The notes under the pieces: generated by a model
The model's database searches: none
What the model was told of the DNA's origin: nothing
Seen by the model: only the letters and a program-made list of their open reading frames with translations
Assembly: GCA_003225615.1 (NCBI GenBank)
Contig: QIAS01000357.1
Location: 7,541 to 16,172, forward strand
Length of the DNA stretch: 8,632 nt
Reading direction: 5' to 3'
Source of the DNA: Acidobacteriota bacterium
GTDB taxonomy: Bacteria > Acidobacteriota > Terriglobia > Terriglobales > Acidobacteriaceae
Part shown: in pieces, positions 6,762-8,632 of the stretch
Layout of the letters: each line of letters begins with the position of its first letter
Position numbering within the stretch: position 1 is the first letter of the stretch
Translations under genes and position numbers: made by a program

Positions 6762-7268
6762 TTACTTTTCCCGATTCACGTTTCCATGAACCACCATGGG
6801 CAGCACGCTCGCTTCCTGCTTCTTCTTGCGCTGCCTGCGGCCCCGTTTTGAAATATCCGCTCCCGGCCCGCTGATGTCCGCCAAAGTGGTGTTTTCCAGG
6901 ATGCGAGCCGCGGCATCGCGCACGTCGAGAAAGACTTGATACAGCGCGCGATGCTCGGCATCCCGGTCAATCAACGCACGCAGCTGTTCGGCATCGCCAA
7001 ACGGCGCCAGTGGTCCATCAATCAGCCGGATCACCTCACTAAGCCGGATCTCCGACGGAGGCCGTCGTAACTGGTATCCACCTTTGGCTCCCCGCGCGCT
7101 CTCTACAATCCGCGCATTCTTCAGTTCCAGCAGAATCAGTTCCAGGAACTTCTCCGGAAGGTTTTCCTCGTAGGCAATGTCGCGGATCTTGATCGCGCCC
7201 TGCTGGTAGTGCCGGCCAAGCATCATCATCGCTTGCAGTGCGTACAAACCTTTTTGGGAAATCTTCAT
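6762..7268 (-). CDS. Rrf2-family transcriptional regulator lacking Fe-S cysteines (CymR-like?)
   Basis: This 168-residue DNA-binding protein begins with the family signature MKISQKGLYALQAMMMLG. A winged helix-turn-helix follows (about 25-52: IKIRDIAYEENLPEKFLELIL), with the wing RGAKGGYQLRRP (59-70) and the dimerisation helix (about 74-125). IscR, NsrR and RirA hold an Fe-S cluster through three Cys between residues about 90 and 106, but this protein has no Cys at all. It cannot sense through such a cluster. In this it is like Bacillus CymR, which senses sulfur status by binding CysK; that comparison is an inference. The C-terminus carries a basic tail (KRGRRQRKKK, 141-150) beyond the usual domain. 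It is the first gene of the block and ends 14 bp before the binding protein, so it probably controls the transporter and itself. No Shine-Dalgarno precedes the start; see the promoter and palindrome entries. Confidence 0.9.
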   Translation of the reverse strand: MKISQKGLYALQAMMMLGRHYQQGAIKIRDIAYEENLPEKFLELILLELKNARIVESARGAKGGYQLRRPPSEIRLSEVIRLIDGPLAPFGDAEQLRALIDRDAEHRALYQVFLDVRDAAARILENTTLADISGPGADISKRGRRQRKKKQEASVLPMVVHGNVNREK

Positions 7269-7276
7269 GGCGCCCG

Positions 7277-7282
7277 ATTATA
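7277..7282 (-). promoter_or_regulatory. -10 element of the Rrf2/transporter operon, implying a leaderless mRNA
   Basis: A perfect TATAAT on the - strand ends 8 nt before the ATG of the Rrf2 gene (start at 7268). Transcription would normally begin about 7 nt after the -10, at or beside the A of ATG. No Shine-Dalgarno fits in between (CGGGCGCC). The -35 region at 17 nt spacing reads TATTAA, a poor match. The N-terminus MKISQKGLYAL is the conserved start of the family, so a later start is unlikely. Confidence 0.55.
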
Positions 7283-7290
7283 CATCTATC

Positions 7291-7307
7291 TCTATTACAT
7301 TAATAGA
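7291..7307. promoter_or_regulatory. 17-bp palindrome over the -35 region; candidate Rrf2 operator
   Basis: TCTATTA-CAT-TAATAGA is a perfect inverted repeat with 7-bp arms and a 3-bp centre. It lies 8 bp upstream of the TATAAT and covers the expected -35 site of the Rrf2 promoter. Rrf2 proteins bind as dimers to AT-rich dyads of about this size and often repress their own operon, so this is the likely autoregulatory operator. The assignment is by position and symmetry only. Confidence 0.5.
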
Positions 7308-7322
7308 CATTATCGCTATACC

Positions 7323-7507
7323 AGACAAGCAATCACTCTGCCACCGCCTCAAGCCTCTAGCGCCCCCGCCAAGTTATTTAGATTTTGTAAGTTAGGGACA
7401 TTCGACAGGAATCCTGCAAAATTGCGATGTGCACTGGTTTGCACTGTTGCAGCATGAATTTTGCCAGTCGCTCCCCGGCAGCGAAAATAATAGCAAAAAT
7501 ACAGGGT
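7323..7507. other. Intergenic stretch between phosphatase stop and Rrf2 promoter region
   Basis: No open frame of substance is seen here. It holds a short 11-bp palindrome (CAGGA-A-TCCTG, 7406-7416), the direct repeat listed separately, and a weak 5-bp hairpin (TCGCT/AGCGA on the - strand) without a uridine run after the phosphatase gene. Read-through from the phosphatase into the Rrf2 operon cannot be excluded. Confidence 0.5.
7430..7446. repeat. Direct repeat TGCACTG x2 at 10-bp spacing
   Basis: TGCACTG occurs at 7430-7436 and again at 7440-7446, one helical turn apart. This could be two half-sites for a regulator about 160 bp upstream of the Rrf2 start, or chance. Confidence 0.35.
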
Positions 7508-8257
7508 CTAGGTTGCTGCGTTCGCACTATGCTGGCTTCCATTCCAGCAAAGCCGCAGAACCTGCACGGTGATGTTATCCGGCCCCCCGCGCTCTTTTGC
7601 CATGCCCACCAACGCGTGGCATGCCTCGGAAGGATTGTTGGAGCCGACCACTTGCGCCAGTTCCTCCTCTTGCACTTGCCCCCACAAGCCGTCCGTGCAG
7701 AGCACCAGGACGTCCTTGTCCTCCAATTCGACGGGGCTCAGCGGAAAATCCGCCGCGGGCGGGACTAGGGTCCCCAACGCGGCCGTCAAAATGTGGCGCT
7801 GCGGATGGTTTTCTGCTGAATGATCTTTGGTCAACCGGGAAATCTTCGATCCACGCACCATGTACAACCGGCTGTCCCCTACGTGGGCGAAATACAAACT
7901 CTTTCCGTTCATCGCCACCGCAGTGCAGGTTGTGCCCAGGCCGTGCAATTGTGGATGCTGATCGCCGTACGTGCGGATGCGCTCGTGCGCCGTCTCCAGG
8001 CTGGTCAACAGTGCGGCTTGCGGGTCGCTGACCTCGTCGCCGCTATATATCTCCAAAATCGTTTCTACCGCCAGCCGACTCGCTTCCTGCCCGCCTTCAT
8101 ACCCGCCCATGCCGTCCGCCACAACCGCCAACCGCCCCTTACGCGCGAACTCTTCCTCACCTTCCGGCTCCCAATACGTAAAATAGTCCTCGTTGTTTTC
8201 ACGATGACAGCCAACATCGGTGAGGCTGGCGACTTCGAGACCGGGGCGAATCTGCAT
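7508..8257 (-). CDS. PP2C-family Ser/Thr protein phosphatase (Stp1/PrpC type)
   Basis: This 249-residue cytoplasmic enzyme should remove phosphate from Ser/Thr residues using two metal ions. The PPM motifs occur in order: TDVGCHRENNED (13-24), VADGMGGYEGG (46-56) with metal ligands Asp48 and Gly49, GLGTTCTAV (106-114), FAHVGDSRLYMVR (123-135), LTKDHS (142-147), VLCTDGLWGQV (185-195) with Asp189, and GGPDNITVQVL (224-234) with Asp227. The length equals stand-alone bacterial phosphatases, which usually counteract Hanks-type kinases; no kinase is visible here. The frame stays open upstream to 8335, but only TTG or GTG starts lie there and a TATAAT at 8298-8303 sits inside that stretch. The family N-terminus also starts near MQIRPGLEVA, so ATG 8257 is chosen. 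No good ribosome binding site is seen. It is read in the same direction as the Rrf2 block, 239 bp away, and is probably a separate unit. Confidence 0.92.
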   Translation of the reverse strand: MQIRPGLEVASLTDVGCHRENNEDYFTYWEPEGEEEFARKGRLAVVADGMGGYEGGQEASRLAVETILEIYSGDEVSDPQAALLTSLETAHERIRTYGDQHPQLHGLGTTCTAVAMNGKSLYFAHVGDSRLYMVRGSKISRLTKDHSAENHPQRHILTAALGTLVPPAADFPLSPVELEDKDVLVLCTDGLWGQVQEEELAQVVGSNNPSEACHALVGMAKERGGPDNITVQVLRLCWNGSQHSANAAT

Positions 8258-8297
8258 TCGCTGTGTGCCGCTAAATGGAACTGTCACTAGCGCAAAG

Positions 8298-8303
8298 ATT
8301 ATA
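8298..8303 (-). promoter_or_regulatory. Candidate -10 element for the phosphatase gene
   Basis: TATAAT on the - strand (within TTATATAAT) would place the transcription start near 8290, about 33 nt before ATG 8257. No convincing -35 lies 16-18 nt upstream (TATTCC or TTATTC). It supports the shorter protein start. Confidence 0.4.
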
Positions 8304-8432
8304 TAACCGGGTGAGTCTAAGGAATAAGACGACAATGCCCGAATAATAATTGCCCCTCTTCTCCTAACGTTCCGTGCTCGTTTTGCAGACTGCTAAATCG
8401 TTAGTGCTTTCGCAGTTTCCTTCTGGATATAG

Positions 8433-8463
8433 ATGACCAGAAACCCTTGTTGTCGCATAGAAT
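8433..8463 (+). promoter_or_regulatory. Possible promoter for the DUF2157-type gene
   Basis: TAGAAT (8458-8463, 5 of 6 to the -10 consensus) is preceded after 19 nt by ATGACC (8433-8438, 4 of 6 to TTGACA). The spacing is long, so this is weak. A start near 8470 would give a leader of about 12 nt to GTG 8482. Confidence 0.25.
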
Positions 8464-8481
8464 GTGGCATCCGGACTGTCA

Positions 8482-8632
8482 GTGGCCGAAACTTGGCAAA
8501 ATTCGCTTGCGCGATGGGTAAACGTCGGCCTCGTAGATCCATCCACCGCTCAGCGGGTGCGCGCCTTTGAAGCTTCGAGAGAAGAGCCGGGGCAGCTGCG
8601 TTGGCCGGTTCTAATCGCCGTCGGTTTCGGCG
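8482..8632 (+). CDS. DUF2157-type predicted membrane protein, N-terminal fragment (runs off window)
   Basis: From GTG 8482 the + strand is open to the window end, giving 50 residues: MAETWQNSLARWVNVGLVD, then PSTAQRVRAFEASREEPG, then QLRWPVLIAVGFG. The pattern of a short helix with ARWVNVGLVDPSTAQRVRAFE, a charged linker and then a hydrophobic segment matches the start of DUF2157 membrane proteins, in which a W..AGLI...A.RI.A(Y/F)E motif precedes many transmembrane helices. Function of the family is not known to me. An in-frame GTG at 8464 is an alternative start (adding VASGLS); a TAG at 8458 closes the frame upstream. Neither start has a clear Shine-Dalgarno. It is divergent from the phosphatase gene, with the intervening 224 bp holding both promoters. 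The alternative is a chance open frame, but the sequence looks too protein-like for that. Confidence 0.7.
   Translation, partial: MAETWQNSLARWVNVGLVDPSTAQRVRAFEASREEPGQLRWPVLIAVGFG

Noticed and set aside
7447..7507. Rho-independent terminator after the phosphatase gene
   Set aside because: Only a five-pair TCGCT/AGCGA stem is seen and it is not followed by a uridine run on the - strand.
8258..8335. Longer N-terminus for the phosphatase from a TTG at 8335
   Set aside because: The stretch contains the likely -10 element, is not conserved-looking, and uses a rare start without a ribosome binding site.
8364..8546. 60-residue open frame on the - strand upstream of the phosphatase
   Set aside because: Its composition is not protein-like, no motif is seen, and it overlaps the more convincing + strand DUF2157-type start.

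Overview
The window looks like chromosomal DNA from a Gram-negative bacterium. An outer-membrane porin, a Tat-exported periplasmic enzyme, a periplasmic c-type cytochrome and a periplasmic binding protein all need a two-membrane envelope. Overall style (moderately high GC, Rrf2 and porin types) resembles Acidobacteriota, but this is an impression from protein style and not a database result. Coding density is high. I see no insertion sequence, CRISPR array, tRNA or rRNA.

Layout. At the left edge, on the + strand, is the C-terminal part of a class I SAM-dependent methyltransferase (1-615). It converges on a long co-directional block on the - strand (7268 down to 639). Read in its own direction the block encodes: a cysteine-free Rrf2-family regulator; a SsuA/TauA-type substrate-binding protein; an SsuB/TauB-type ABC ATPase; an SsuC/TauC-type permease; a coiled-coil porin; a Tat-dependent molybdenum sulfite dehydrogenase (SorA-like); and its mono-haem cytochrome c partner (SorB-like). 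Several junctions overlap (ATGA between binding protein and ATPase, 17 bp between ATPase and permease, 14 bp between sorA and sorB), so the block is probably transcribed as one or two units. Upstream of it, also on the - strand, is a PP2C-family Ser/Thr phosphatase (7508-8257). At the right edge, divergent from the phosphatase, is the 5' end of a DUF2157-type membrane protein on the + strand (from about 8482).

How the genes may work together (inference). The porin would admit an organosulfonate (or similar oxyanion) to the periplasm, and the binding protein plus ABC transporter would move it into the cytoplasm. Sulfite released from sulfonates would be oxidised to sulfate in the periplasm by SorA, which passes electrons through SorB to the respiratory chain. 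The Rrf2 regulator would control the set. No desulfonating enzyme lies in the window, so the substrate is not settled.

Main points of interest. (1) The transport and sulfite-oxidation genes are linked under a Cys-free Rrf2 regulator. (2) The 3' end of the porin gene appears frameshifted: the annotated frame ends in SRRS, but the next frame ends in a textbook beta-barrel terminus, QLLFKF-stop. (3) The Rrf2 promoter has a perfect TATAAT only 8 nt from the start codon, implying a leaderless mRNA, with a 17-bp palindrome over the -35 region that is a good operator candidate. (4) A strong hairpin and a TTGACG/TAGTCT promoter lie between the porin and sorA.
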